A stretch of DNA of 10,278 nucleotides from Rhodobiaceae bacterium UBA7378. Lineage in GTDB: Bacteria > Pseudomonadota > Alphaproteobacteria > RS24. A program made the translations under genes and the position numbers. How positions within the stretch are numbered: position 1 is the first letter of the stretch; every line of letters starts with the position of its first letter. This document shows, one piece after another, positions 1 to 5,723 of the stretch. The DNA is taken from the NCBI GenBank assembly GCA_002469805.1, contig DKNW01000113.1, positions 1 through 10,278 of the forward strand, given 5' to 3'. The notes under the pieces are model-generated. The model did no database searches and had not been told where the DNA came from. It saw nothing but the letters and a program-made list of their open reading frames with translations.

Positions 1-27
1 TAGGTTCAAATCCTACCCCCGCAACCA
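1..27 (+). tRNA. tRNA-fMet, 3' end only (partial at left edge)
   Basis: The window begins inside the T arm: TAGG, loop TTCAAAT, CCTAC, then a seven-base acceptor strand CCCCGCA, discriminator A and an encoded CCA. An A at position 72 opposite what would be C1 is the hallmark of initiator tRNA, and the whole 3' third matches the usual bacterial tRNA-fMet ending from memory. The anticodon lies outside the window, so identity rests on this end alone. Confidence 0.85.
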
Positions 28-57
28 AGAAATCAGTTGTAATACAAAAATTAGACA

Positions 58-98
58 AAGCTCCCAGCTTTTCAGTTGGAGGCTTCTTTTGCGTTTTT
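58..98 (+). terminator. Probable Rho-independent terminator of the tRNA-fMet transcript
   Basis: An 11-pair stem (58-68 with 75-85, one C-A mismatch and two G-T pairs) closes a six-base loop TTTTCA. It is followed by a T-rich tail (CTTTTGCGTTTTT). It sits 30 bases after the tRNA CCA end, where a tRNA terminator is expected. Confidence 0.65.
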
Positions 99-139
99 GG
101 CCCATTTACCCTGACAAATATTCCTGTGCTAGTCAGATT

Positions 140-507
140 ATGCCAGGACGAAATGATAAGTCATCAAAAACGACCAGGTTTTTGGGGGTGTTACTAGGAT
201 TGAAGATTAAAACGGCTGGAATATCAAAAAAGGCACCATTGTTCGCCATGGGCGTAAAGTAGGTGTAAGTTTTGCGTTCCAGAAGGGGCAAGGTCACTTT
301 TTTTATAGTCACAACGACAAGATTGAAAAGGGATCAATGACCTATTCGAGTTCCAATGAATATGGGTATTGGTGGAACTGGAAAGATGCCTATTGCAACG
401 GTGTCGCAGTCTTCAATAATTATATTGATGGCTCGATCCGAGGAACGATTTACCTAACTGATGGAACTAATCCTGGCAGGTTGATTGGAGCATGGATTGG
501 CGAATGA
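140..507 (+). pseudogene. Frameshifted small ORF remnant of unknown function
   Basis: The frame ending at TGA 505-507 is open from 211 and reads like real protein: aromatic- and glycine-rich, with YGYWWNWKDAYCNG in the middle and a C-terminus GRLIGAWIGE. It has no usable start codon before an internal ATG at 337, because TAA at 208-210 closes it upstream. The neighbouring +2 frame is open from ATG 140 to TAG 260-262. One extra A in the AAAA run at 209-212 would join the two into an ORF of about 122 residues. I therefore read it as a gene broken by a single-base indel, or a fragment left by rearrangement. No ribosome binding site is convincing at 140, and I do not recognise the family. Alternatively only a 56-residue peptide from ATG 337 is made. 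Confidence 0.35.
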
Positions 508-563
508 ACAAGCACCACAGGCCTTTCAAGTAAACAAAAACACGACGAGCGGAGGCTTGATAG

Positions 564-623
564 ATGGCTAGCAATTGTGGTTTTCTATGCTCCACTACTT
601 GCCGGAATGGAGTCCAAAAGTGA
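564..623 (+). CDS. Short upstream ORF (19 residues) overlapping the lipoprotein start
   Basis: A perfect GGAGG (551-555) lies 8 bases before ATG 564, the best Shine-Dalgarno spacing in this region. The ORF runs 19 codons, has three cysteines (positions 5, 9 and 13) and ends at TGA 621-623. That stop overlaps the lipoprotein GTG start (620-622) as GTGA, the arrangement typical of translational coupling. It may be a leader peptide, or the tail of a decayed upstream gene. Nothing in its residues suggests a function, and it is too short for codon statistics to decide. Confidence 0.3.
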   Translation: MASNCGFLCSTTCRNGVQK

Positions 624-988
624 GCAAATTACTTTTGATTTTCGGGTCTTTTGCCCTGATCGGGTGCGCGACTATTACAAATGATGCAATGATTCCTGTG
701 ACATTTTCCTTTAGCAATGGGGAAAATGGGACGTGTAATTTAAGAAACAAAAGATGGGCTCAGCAAGTTTCCATTCCTTCGTCTGTAATGGTTAGAAGGT
801 CGGACGATGGGCTACAATACGATTGCACCACCGGGTCTGGCAAAAAGTCTTTCGGACAAATATCGAGTGAAACAGATGCAACAAAGTTTGGTGCCAGTAT
901 TTTGTTTATCGATCTAGGCATAACGGATGCAATCACAGATAAGCATCGGACGTATCAATCAAACATAGTTCTGCCAGTAGCAAAATAA
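620..988 (+). CDS. Small outer-membrane-type lipoprotein, function unknown
   Basis: This encodes a 122-residue protein read from GTG 620. That start is preferred over upstream in-frame codons because GGAG (609-612) sits 7 bases upstream and translation then begins with a compact signal peptide: K3, a hydrophobic run of residues 4-14, and the lipobox L13-I14-G15-C16. Cys16 should be lipidated after signal peptidase II cleavage. The +2 residue is Ala, so Lol sorting to the outer membrane is expected if this is a Gram-negative cell. The mature part contains a short cysteine-bearing stretch (GTCNL), a central VMVRRSDDGLQYDC segment and a C-terminal IVLPV strand. This layout resembles a widespread family of short hypothetical lipoproteins in Proteobacteria whose role is unknown. 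It is followed directly by a strong terminator and preceded by a coupled short ORF, so it probably forms its own transcription unit. The local sequence looks richer in A/T than the genes to the right. Confidence 0.75.
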   Translation: MSKLLLIFGSFALIGCATITNDAMIPVTFSFSNGENGTCNLRNKRWAQQVSIPSSVMVRRSDDGLQYDCTTGSGKKSFGQISSETDATKFGASILFIDLGITDAITDKHRTYQSNIVLPVAK

Positions 989-1029
989 CCCCGCTCCCAC
1001 AACAAGTGTGGGCCGGGGGCATTTTTTTT
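989..1029 (+). terminator. Rho-independent terminator after the lipoprotein gene
   Basis: The hairpin begins at the base after the lipoprotein stop codon. CCCCG (989-993) pairs with CGGGG (1014-1018), and CCCACA (996-1001) pairs with TGTGGG (1007-1012) around a five-base loop ACAAG. An uninterrupted run of eight T (1022-1029) follows. This is a textbook intrinsic terminator. Confidence 0.9.
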
Positions 1030-1105
1030 GACGACTAAGCCCGACAACATCCTAGCCTTATCCCAAATGTGACCTATTTCTTGGCATGATGAAAGGATGT
1101 CAGTT

Positions 1106-1549
1106 ATGCGCTACTCACTAGTTCTTGTTGTCACGATGGCGGCATTTATGTCCTCGCCAAGTTTCGCCGCCGGGTCTTATGACCCGCCTCCCAATGCAGA
1201 TGATCGGCTGAAGAAAGCCATCAAGCATATCGACCGCGAGCGCTATGATCGCGCAATTTCCGAATTGCGAAAGGCCGCCAAGTTACGCCCCAATAATGCA
1301 GACATTCAAAATTATTTGGGCTTTGCCTATCGCAAATCAGGAAAACTTGAGGAGAGCGGGCGTCACTACACAAAGGCGCTGGATTTGGACCCCGATCACA
1401 AAGGCGCACTCGAATATCAGGGCGAATTGTTTTTGATGACCGGAAAGCCCGAAAAAGCCCAAGCCAATTTGGCGCGCCTTGTGACTTTGTGCCCGGGTGG
1501 ATGTTCTGAAAGAGCCGATCTGGAAGCCGCGATCGCTGCCGCGCAATAG
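1106..1549 (+). CDS. Periplasmic TPR-repeat protein
   Basis: This is a 147-residue exported protein. An in-frame ATG at 1097 would sit on top of the ribosome binding site, so I chose ATG 1106, which has AAAGGA (1092-1097) 8 bases upstream and starts the signal peptide cleanly: MRYS, hydrophobic residues 5-15, cleavage after SFA (about residue 21). The mature chain holds about three tetratricopeptide units (roughly 31-63, 64-97 and 98-131), with the usual small and aromatic residues (NYLGFAYRKSGKLEES; ALDLDP). It ends with LCPGGC followed by an acidic helix (C129 and C133). That cysteine-pair ending recurs in small alphaproteobacterial TPR proteins. TPR domains bind other proteins; the partner cannot be read from sequence. 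The gene stands alone: a terminator lies upstream and no gene continues downstream on this strand. Confidence 0.8.
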   Translation: MRYSLVLVVTMAAFMSSPSFAAGSYDPPPNADDRLKKAIKHIDRERYDRAISELRKAAKLRPNNADIQNYLGFAYRKSGKLEESGRHYTKALDLDPDHKGALEYQGELFLMTGKPEKAQANLARLVTLCPGGCSERADLEAAIAAAQ

Positions 1550-1571
1550 AAGAGCGGCGGTTTTGGCGCGG

Positions 1572-1746
1572 CTAGCTTGTCCGGATAACCTGATACAGCA
1601 TAAACCCGATGGCTGCCACACAAGCGATGCGCCCGATCAACACCTGCGTGTTAATCGGATCAAAGATATCCGGGCTGGCAACGACGCGCGCCGCAAATAA
1701 GGCTAATAAAAGAGACCAGAAATATCAGTGTGAAATAGCGGTTCAA
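1572..1746 (-). pseudogene. Frameshifted small membrane-protein ORF
   Basis: On the minus strand, the frame ending at TAG (1572-1574) is open back to 1724 and reads as a plausible small membrane protein: a hydrophobic LLLALFAA stretch, a middle SPDIFDPINTQVLIG segment and a second hydrophobic helix ending GFMLYQVIRTS. It has no start codon after the in-frame TGA at 1725-1727. The adjacent frame upstream begins at a possible TTG (1744-1746) and gives NRYFTLIFLVS. A single-base indel between about 1695 and 1724 would fuse the two into a protein of about 58 residues with two membrane segments. The ORF converges on the TPR gene. I infer a decayed gene. A sequencing error, or truncation of the 5' end by an insertion at the tRNA-like repeat, would give the same picture. 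Confidence 0.35.
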
Positions 1747-1758
1747 ATCCTTGCAACC
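1740..1758 (+). repeat. tRNA-fMet T-arm repeat, possible attachment-site remnant
   Basis: GGTTCAAATCCT at 1740-1751 is identical to bases 3-14 of the tRNA end at the left edge. After one extra base, GCAACC (1753-1758) repeats bases 21-26. The repeat is therefore the tRNA 3' end with the acceptor C run missing. Both copies have the same orientation, as attL and attR would. No integrase gene is present between them, so this is only suggestive. Confidence 0.3.
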
Positions 1759-1837
1759 TATTCCAATCACTAAATCCGATATACGTGCATTAGATTTTAA
1801 GTTGGTATTTATTCCGGCCGGCAATAGGGATTCCGAT

Positions 1838-1865
1838 TTGACTGCGTGCGGGTGCATGAAATAAC
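1838..1865 (+). promoter_or_regulatory. Candidate sigma-70 promoter for the DoxX-family gene
   Basis: TTGACT (1838-1843) matches five of six consensus -35 bases. AATAAC (1860-1865) matches four of six -10 bases, with a 16-base spacer. Transcription would start near 1872, immediately before the GGGAGG ribosome binding site at 1875-1880, leaving a very short leader. Confidence 0.4.
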
Positions 1866-1888
1866 CATGTCTTCGGGAGGAAAATAAA

Positions 1889-2332
1889 ATGATAGAGAAA
1901 ATTAGCTTAACGCTCGGACGGTTTCTGCTCGGCCTATATTTCGTACTTCCAGGCATAAGCAAAATAACGGGTTACGGATCCACGGTTTCGTATATGGAGT
2001 TACATGATATTCCGCTGGTAAGTGTTCTTCTCCCCGTAACAATCATTTTGCAAATCGGGTGCGGCCTAGCGCTCATCACAGGTCTCCGCATTAAAGAATG
2101 CGCGCTGATTTTCGTAGGACTAACCTTGCTGATTAATTTCGGCATGCATGATTTTTGGAATGAATATCCCAATACGACGACTGCGCATGAACTACAAAAC
2201 TTCGTGAAAAACCTAGCGATCCTGGCTGGTTTGCTCGTACTGAGCACAACTAACCATCTCGGCCAATGGCGTCTCTTTGACGCCCATGCTGGCGATCAAT
2301 TAATCGAAAAGATCGTGCGGCGCACAGGTTGA
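1889..2332 (+). CDS. DoxX-family integral membrane protein
   Basis: This encodes 147 residues, with start ATG 1889 supported by GGGAGG 8 bases upstream. Four hydrophobic segments fit the DoxX fold: about residues 8-28 (GRFLLGLYFVLPGISKITG), 44-65, 71-86 and 105-119. Family landmarks are visible: the early GR-x-LLGLYF and PG-x-SK run, the MHDFW motif after the third helix (86-90), and NFVKNLAILAGLL opening the fourth (104-116). DoxX proteins are small inner-membrane proteins. Some are linked to quinone or thiol redox chemistry and oxidative-stress complexes, but most, like this one, have no assigned reaction. It appears to be a single-gene unit with its own promoter. It converges on the minus-strand SDR gene with a 28-base gap and no evident terminator hairpin. 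Confidence 0.85.
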   Translation: MIEKISLTLGRFLLGLYFVLPGISKITGYGSTVSYMELHDIPLVSVLLPVTIILQIGCGLALITGLRIKECALIFVGLTLLINFGMHDFWNEYPNTTTAHELQNFVKNLAILAGLLVLSTTNHLGQWRLFDAHAGDQLIEKIVRRTG

Positions 2333-2360
2333 AAAATATCAAGACCCGCCCGTCGCGCCA

Positions 2361-3374
2361 TCAAATGTCGAAATCTGCGTCAATCGCCGCGCAACTATGG
2401 CGCCATAAAAGGTCACGCGTTTGCGGATTGTCGTAGGACGCCTCCAGCGGGTAACCGGCGGCCGGGCCTTTGAGTGCCGTAAACATGCCACCCATACCCG
2501 GGCCGAAAAATTGGCCCGACTGAACATTCGGGTGGGCAATGCAGGTTAAAATACCCAGCGCACCATCTTCGCGCGATTGCCCCATTTTCATCAGCTGCTT
2601 GGTCATCCATTTGCCCATGCCGCCCTCGTCAACTGTCGTGCTTTGCAACTCGGTTTCCGCAAGGCCGGGGTGAGCGACCAGTGCTTTTACTTTGGAGTTC
2701 TTGGCTGTCAGCTTGTCATGCAGGCAGGCGGTAAAGGTGGCATTTGCCAACTTTGTTTGACCATAGCGTATCCAGCGCGCGCCGCCAAAAAACATGCTGG
2801 CGCCATTGCCACCCAAATTGCCGCCATTTTTCAACAAATAGTCAGCTTCCAATTCCTTCACCTGTTTTCTGGCGATGCTGGAATGATTGATGACGCGCGC
2901 CTCACCTTTGGTGTCAGCCGCCTTTTCCAGAAGGTCGAATGTCAGTTTTGTCAGCAGAAAATGTGACAGATGATTTGTCTGCATCTGGACGTCGAAGCCG
3001 TCTTCGGTCGCATAATCCTCAAGCGCCATGACACCGGCATTATTGCACAAGACATCCAGCCCGTTGGGGCACATGGCGCGAACTTCTTCGGCAGCTTTTT
3101 TGACCGAGGCAAAGCTTTGCAGGTCGCAATCAATATGCGTGAAATCACCATTGGAATTGTTTTCCTGCAAGGTCTTCAAGGCAGCGTCGGCGCGCGCGGA
3201 AGGCCGGTTAAGCAATAATAGTTTCGCGCCCAGCTTGCCGCAGGCATTGGCAGCAACAAAGCCGGTGCCAGATGTAGTGCCGGTGATTATGATGGTTTTG
3301 CCCTCAAGCGACGGCAGGCTGTTAAAGAGATCGTCGAAATGCTTGCTGGCTAGTCCGGGTTTTTCATAAGACAT
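2361..3374 (-). CDS. Short-chain dehydrogenase/reductase, retinol-dehydrogenase-like
   Basis: This is a 337-residue NAD(P)-dependent oxidoreductase, longer than the roughly 250-residue classical SDR. Start ATG 3374 has GAGGAG 8 bases upstream. Visible SDR landmarks are the nucleotide loop TGTTSGTG (31-38), the NNAG motif (111-114), N134 in the helix before the active site, serines 165-166 (INHSSIA), and Y204-x-x-x-K208 (YGQTK), followed by HPGLAETEL. The basic R57 after the second strand (LLLLNRP) suggests NADP(H) preference. A long insertion between the serine and the tyrosine (about 169-203), rich in glycine, and the overall style resemble the retinol dehydrogenase/protochlorophyllide reductase-like branch. 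Substrates there are lipophilic alcohols and ketones; the actual substrate is unknown. It is divergent from the acyl-CoA dehydrogenase, which hints at a shared catabolic role. Confidence 0.88.
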   Translation of the reverse strand: MSYEKPGLASKHFDDLFNSLPSLEGKTIIITGTTSGTGFVAANACGKLGAKLLLLNRPSARADAALKTLQENNSNGDFTHIDCDLQSFASVKKAAEEVRAMCPNGLDVLCNNAGVMALEDYATEDGFDVQMQTNHLSHFLLTKLTFDLLEKAADTKGEARVINHSSIARKQVKELEADYLLKNGGNLGGNGASMFFGGARWIRYGQTKLANATFTACLHDKLTAKNSKVKALVAHPGLAETELQSTTVDEGGMGKWMTKQLMKMGQSREDGALGILTCIAHPNVQSGQFFGPGMGGMFTALKGPAAGYPLEASYDNPQTRDLLWRHSCAAIDADFDI

Positions 3375-3594
3375 TTATTTCGCTCCTCGTCAAAAATCTA
3401 AAGAGATGTTAGATGCAATCAGCTGGTTTCCGCAATAGCCGGTAAGGTACATTGCGCGTTTAGCACACAGTTGCGGACTGGTTTTCGAAGTGACCTTCCC
3501 GCGACAATTTTGGCCAGCTGGCATGCGCCTTGGCACTTGGCGTTGGTCGCGTCACGCAGTACGATGCAGGATATCGTTTAGTTGGAGAAAGACT
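3375..3594. other. Divergent intergenic region between SDR and acyl-CoA dehydrogenase
   Basis: These 220 bases separate two genes transcribed away from each other, so both promoters should lie here. Ribosome binding sites are clear at each end: GAGGAG read on the minus strand (3383-3388) and GGAG before 3595. I see no promoter pair good enough to assign and no strong inverted repeat. The plus frame is open from 3490 into the dehydrogenase, but that extension does not look like protein. Confidence 0.5.
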
Positions 3595-4794
3595 ATGGAC
3601 CTGTCACTGTCACCGGAAGATTTTAAGTTCAAACAAGAGTTGCGCGCATGGCTTTCCGAAGTCCTGCCCGAAGGATCGCCAAGGAAGGGTAAAAATCTGT
3701 TTACCCAATCGCGCGATGACACGGTTTGGTGGCAGCAAACGCTGAATGACAAAGGGTGGGGGGCATCCTCATGGCCGGTTGAATTTGGCGGCACAGGCTG
3801 GAACGATGCGCAGCGCCAGATTTTCACCCAAGAATGTGGACGCGCAGGTGCACCGATGCAGTCGCCGTTTGGTAATACCATGGTCGGTCCAGTGATTTAC
3901 ACATTCGGCACGCCGGAACAAAAGGAGCGGTATCTGCCGTCAATTTTGAACGGCAGCGAGCTGTGGTGTCAGGGTTATTCTGAGCCAGGTTCAGGTTCCG
4001 ACCTCGCATCGTTGAAAACTAAAGCTGAGCGCGATGGCGATGATTATGTCGTCAACGGCCAGAAAATATGGACAACGCAGGCGCATTGGGCCGACTGGAT
4101 TTTTTGTCTCGTCCGTACCTCTTTTGATGGCAAGGCGCAGGAAGGTATCTCATTTCTGCTGATCGATATGCAGACCCCGGGCATTGAGGTCAAACCGATC
4201 TATTCGATTGATGGCGAGCACCATCTCAATGAGGTGTATTTTACCGATGTGCGAGTGCCAGCGACCAATCTGGTTGGCGAAGAAAACCAAGGATGGACAT
4301 ATGCGAAGTTTCTGCTGATGAATGAGCGGATCGGCATTGCCGGGACAGATGTTATCCGCTCGGGCATGGACAGCATCAAGATGATGCATGACCATCTCTC
4401 CGAAACAGCTGGCGAAAGCTACGACCCGCAAACCGTCGCGCGGCGATATGCTGAACTGGGCGTGCGTTTGGACGCGCTGGAAATGTTGGAAGCACGGGCT
4501 TTGACGGCCGCTGAAGGATCCGGTGAGAGCATGATTTTGCCACTGCCGCTAAAACTGCTGGGTACCCATTTGCAACAAGATGTTGCTGATCTCAGCATTG
4601 ATATTTTGGGGGACTCAGCTCTGCCGCGGATCGGCCATGGGTTCGGTGAAAACGAAGGCGGCAATGAGCCCAGTATTCGTGAACACGGTCCCGGGGCTAT
4701 GCGCACCATGTTGTCGGGCCGCGCCTCGACCATTTATGGCGGCACGTCGGAAGTGCAACGCGGCATCATGTCGAAATTTGTGCTGGGGCTCTAG
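3595..4794 (+). CDS. Acyl-CoA dehydrogenase family flavoprotein
   Basis: This encodes 399 residues, the usual length of a single-domain acyl-CoA dehydrogenase. These enzymes use FAD to introduce the alpha-beta double bond into an acyl-CoA and pass electrons to ETF. ATG 3595 is chosen because GGAG lies 7 bases upstream and the family N-terminus (MDLSLSPEDFKFKQELRAWL) starts there. Landmarks are the FAD/substrate-loop signature WCQGYSEPGSGSD (124-136), the beta-domain NGQKIWTT (154-161), and the C-terminal RASTIYGGTSEVQRGI (Y381-E386). Gly occupies the place where medium-chain enzymes carry their catalytic Glu (YEGT). The base is instead probably E244 in LMNER, as in the isovaleryl/long-chain-type arrangement. 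This would fit branched, aromatic or steroid-side-chain substrates, but that is inference. Its stop codon overlaps that of the convergent SDR. Confidence 0.9.
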   Translation: MDLSLSPEDFKFKQELRAWLSEVLPEGSPRKGKNLFTQSRDDTVWWQQTLNDKGWGASSWPVEFGGTGWNDAQRQIFTQECGRAGAPMQSPFGNTMVGPVIYTFGTPEQKERYLPSILNGSELWCQGYSEPGSGSDLASLKTKAERDGDDYVVNGQKIWTTQAHWADWIFCLVRTSFDGKAQEGISFLLIDMQTPGIEVKPIYSIDGEHHLNEVYFTDVRVPATNLVGEENQGWTYAKFLLMNERIGIAGTDVIRSGMDSIKMMHDHLSETAGESYDPQTVARRYAELGVRLDALEMLEARALTAAEGSGESMILPLPLKLLGTHLQQDVADLSIDILGDSALPRIGHGFGENEGGNEPSIREHGPGAMRTMLSGRASTIYGGTSEVQRGIMSKFVLGL

Positions 4795-5591
4795 GACCTT
4801 ACGCCGCCGCTGGCGAGAAGCACTTCGCCGGTAATCCAGTTAGATTCCGGTATACACATGAGATAGATAGCGTTGGCCGCATCTTCGGCTGATCCGATGC
4901 GTCCTAAGGGGGAGGCATTATTGGCTTCCTCGATTTGCTGGTGGCTGAGGCCAACTTTTCGCTCCTGGCCCTTGACGATTGCGATGTTGGGTTCGGTCGC
5001 GTAAGGGCTTGTCAGGCGCGTATCAATGGCACCGAAGGCAACGGCGTTCACTGTAACGTTAAACCGTCCCCATTCCTTGGCTAGCGTGCGCGTCAGGCCG
5101 ACAACGGCAGCTTTGCCGGCAGAATATGCCAATTGCGTGGGCCCACCATGCAGGCCCATTGTCGAGGAAATATTCACGACTTTGCGTATGTCGGAGCTTC
5201 TGTCAGCGTTTTTTCGCAACCAACGCCCATAGGCACGCAGCACGCGGAACTGCGCGCTTATGTGAATGTCCAGCATGGCATCCCATTGCTCGTCGGTCAT
5301 ATTGTGGATCGCGCTGTGCCAGATATAGCCGGCATTATTGACCACAATATCAAGCCCACCAAATTGTTCGAGCGCAAGCGCGATAAGCGCGTCGCCGGTA
5401 TCGGGGTCTGTTAGATCCGCTGGGGCCGCGACGGCACCAGGCAGCCCCGCCGCAACTTCTGTGGCGACATCGGCGTCGAGGTCGTTCACGATTACGCGTG
5501 CGCCTGCATCGCTCAGTTTTTTTGCTGTAGCTGCTCCAATGCCGCGGCCTGCGCCGGTTACCAAAGCAAATTTTCCTTCTAGATCACCCAT
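4791..5591 (-). CDS. FabG-like short-chain dehydrogenase/reductase
   Basis: This is a 266-residue classical SDR. Start ATG 5591 has GGAG 6 bases upstream on the minus strand. Motifs run in order: TGAGRGIG (12-19); D37 after the second strand (VIVND), which favours NAD(H) over NADP(H); NNAG (85-88); catalytic S143 (NISST); Y156-x-x-x-K160 (YSAGK); then NAVAFGAIDT and the C-terminal ITGEVLLASGG. The overall layout matches 3-oxoacyl-ACP reductase/3-hydroxyacyl-CoA dehydrogenase-like SDRs. An insertion of about 20 residues (around 208-230) before SPLGRIG is longer than in FabG and could shape the substrate lid. Position next to the acyl-CoA dehydrogenase suggests a hydroxyacyl-CoA or related alcohol oxidation. 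The two genes converge and share the bases CTAG at their ends, so they are not co-transcribed. A strong inverted repeat sits directly upstream of its ribosome binding site. Confidence 0.88.
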   Translation of the reverse strand: MGDLEGKFALVTGAGRGIGAATAKKLSDAGARVIVNDLDADVATEVAAGLPGAVAAPADLTDPDTGDALIALALEQFGGLDIVVNNAGYIWHSAIHNMTDEQWDAMLDIHISAQFRVLRAYGRWLRKNADRSSDIRKVVNISSTMGLHGGPTQLAYSAGKAAVVGLTRTLAKEWGRFNVTVNAVAFGAIDTRLTSPYATEPNIAIVKGQERKVGLSHQQIEEANNASPLGRIGSAEDAANAIYLMCIPESNWITGEVLLASGGVRS

Positions 5592-5606
5592 GTTTTACTC
5601 CAACCT

Positions 5607-5640
5607 GAAATTCACTAAGCCTAACAGGCTCGGTGATTTC
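5607..5640. promoter_or_regulatory. Long inverted repeat upstream of the FabG-like SDR
   Basis: T5612-T5622 pairs with A5626-A5636: eleven pairs, one A-C mismatch, one T-G pair and triloop AAC. Flanking GAAA (5607-5610) and TTTC (5637-5640) extend the stem, with T5611 bulged. The repeat ends 6 bases before the minus-strand GGAG. No T-run follows in either direction, so an operator for a dimeric repressor or a leader hairpin is more likely than a terminator. Confidence 0.55.
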
Positions 5641-5670
5641 AAACCAGTTCGATGTCGAGGATGCCTCTTA

Positions 5671-5688
5671 CGGCATTTCTATATGCCG
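5671..5688. other. Small hairpin downstream of the peroxiredoxin gene
   Basis: CGGCAT (5671-5676) and ATGCCG (5683-5688) form a perfect six-pair stem with loop TTCTAT. It lies between the peroxiredoxin stop and the SDR start, both on the minus strand. It has no T-tract, so it could be a weak terminator or part of the SDR control region. Confidence 0.25.
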
Positions 5689-5723
5689 GAGACGTTGGGT
5701 GTATAAAACGGAATGTCACGGGA

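Noticed and set aside
1814..1821. CCGGCCGG palindrome upstream of the DoxX-family gene
   Set aside because: Only eight bases are perfect and the flanks do not extend it, so it is likely to occur by chance.
2577..2966. 129-codon plus-strand ORF opposite the first SDR
   Set aside because: It is a shadow frame of a convincing SDR gene, with no ribosome binding site or recognisable domain.
3531..3546. Sigma-54-like promoter (TGGCAC followed by TTGG) before the acyl-CoA dehydrogenase
   Set aside because: The -12 element lacks the required GC (TTGG instead of TTGC) and the spacing is one base too long.
3490..3594. Upstream extension of the acyl-CoA dehydrogenase ORF to ATG 3490
   Set aside because: The added 35 residues do not resemble a family N-terminus, while ATG 3595 has a good ribosome binding site and starts the domain normally.
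5671..5688. Terminator for the peroxiredoxin gene
   Set aside because: The six-pair hairpin has no U-tract on the minus-strand transcript, so it is listed only as a small hairpin.
5338..5706. 122-codon plus-strand ORF opposite the FabG-like SDR
   Set aside because: It is antisense to a gene with all SDR motifs. Its Ala/Ser/Pro-rich composition is what the reverse of that coding sequence would give.
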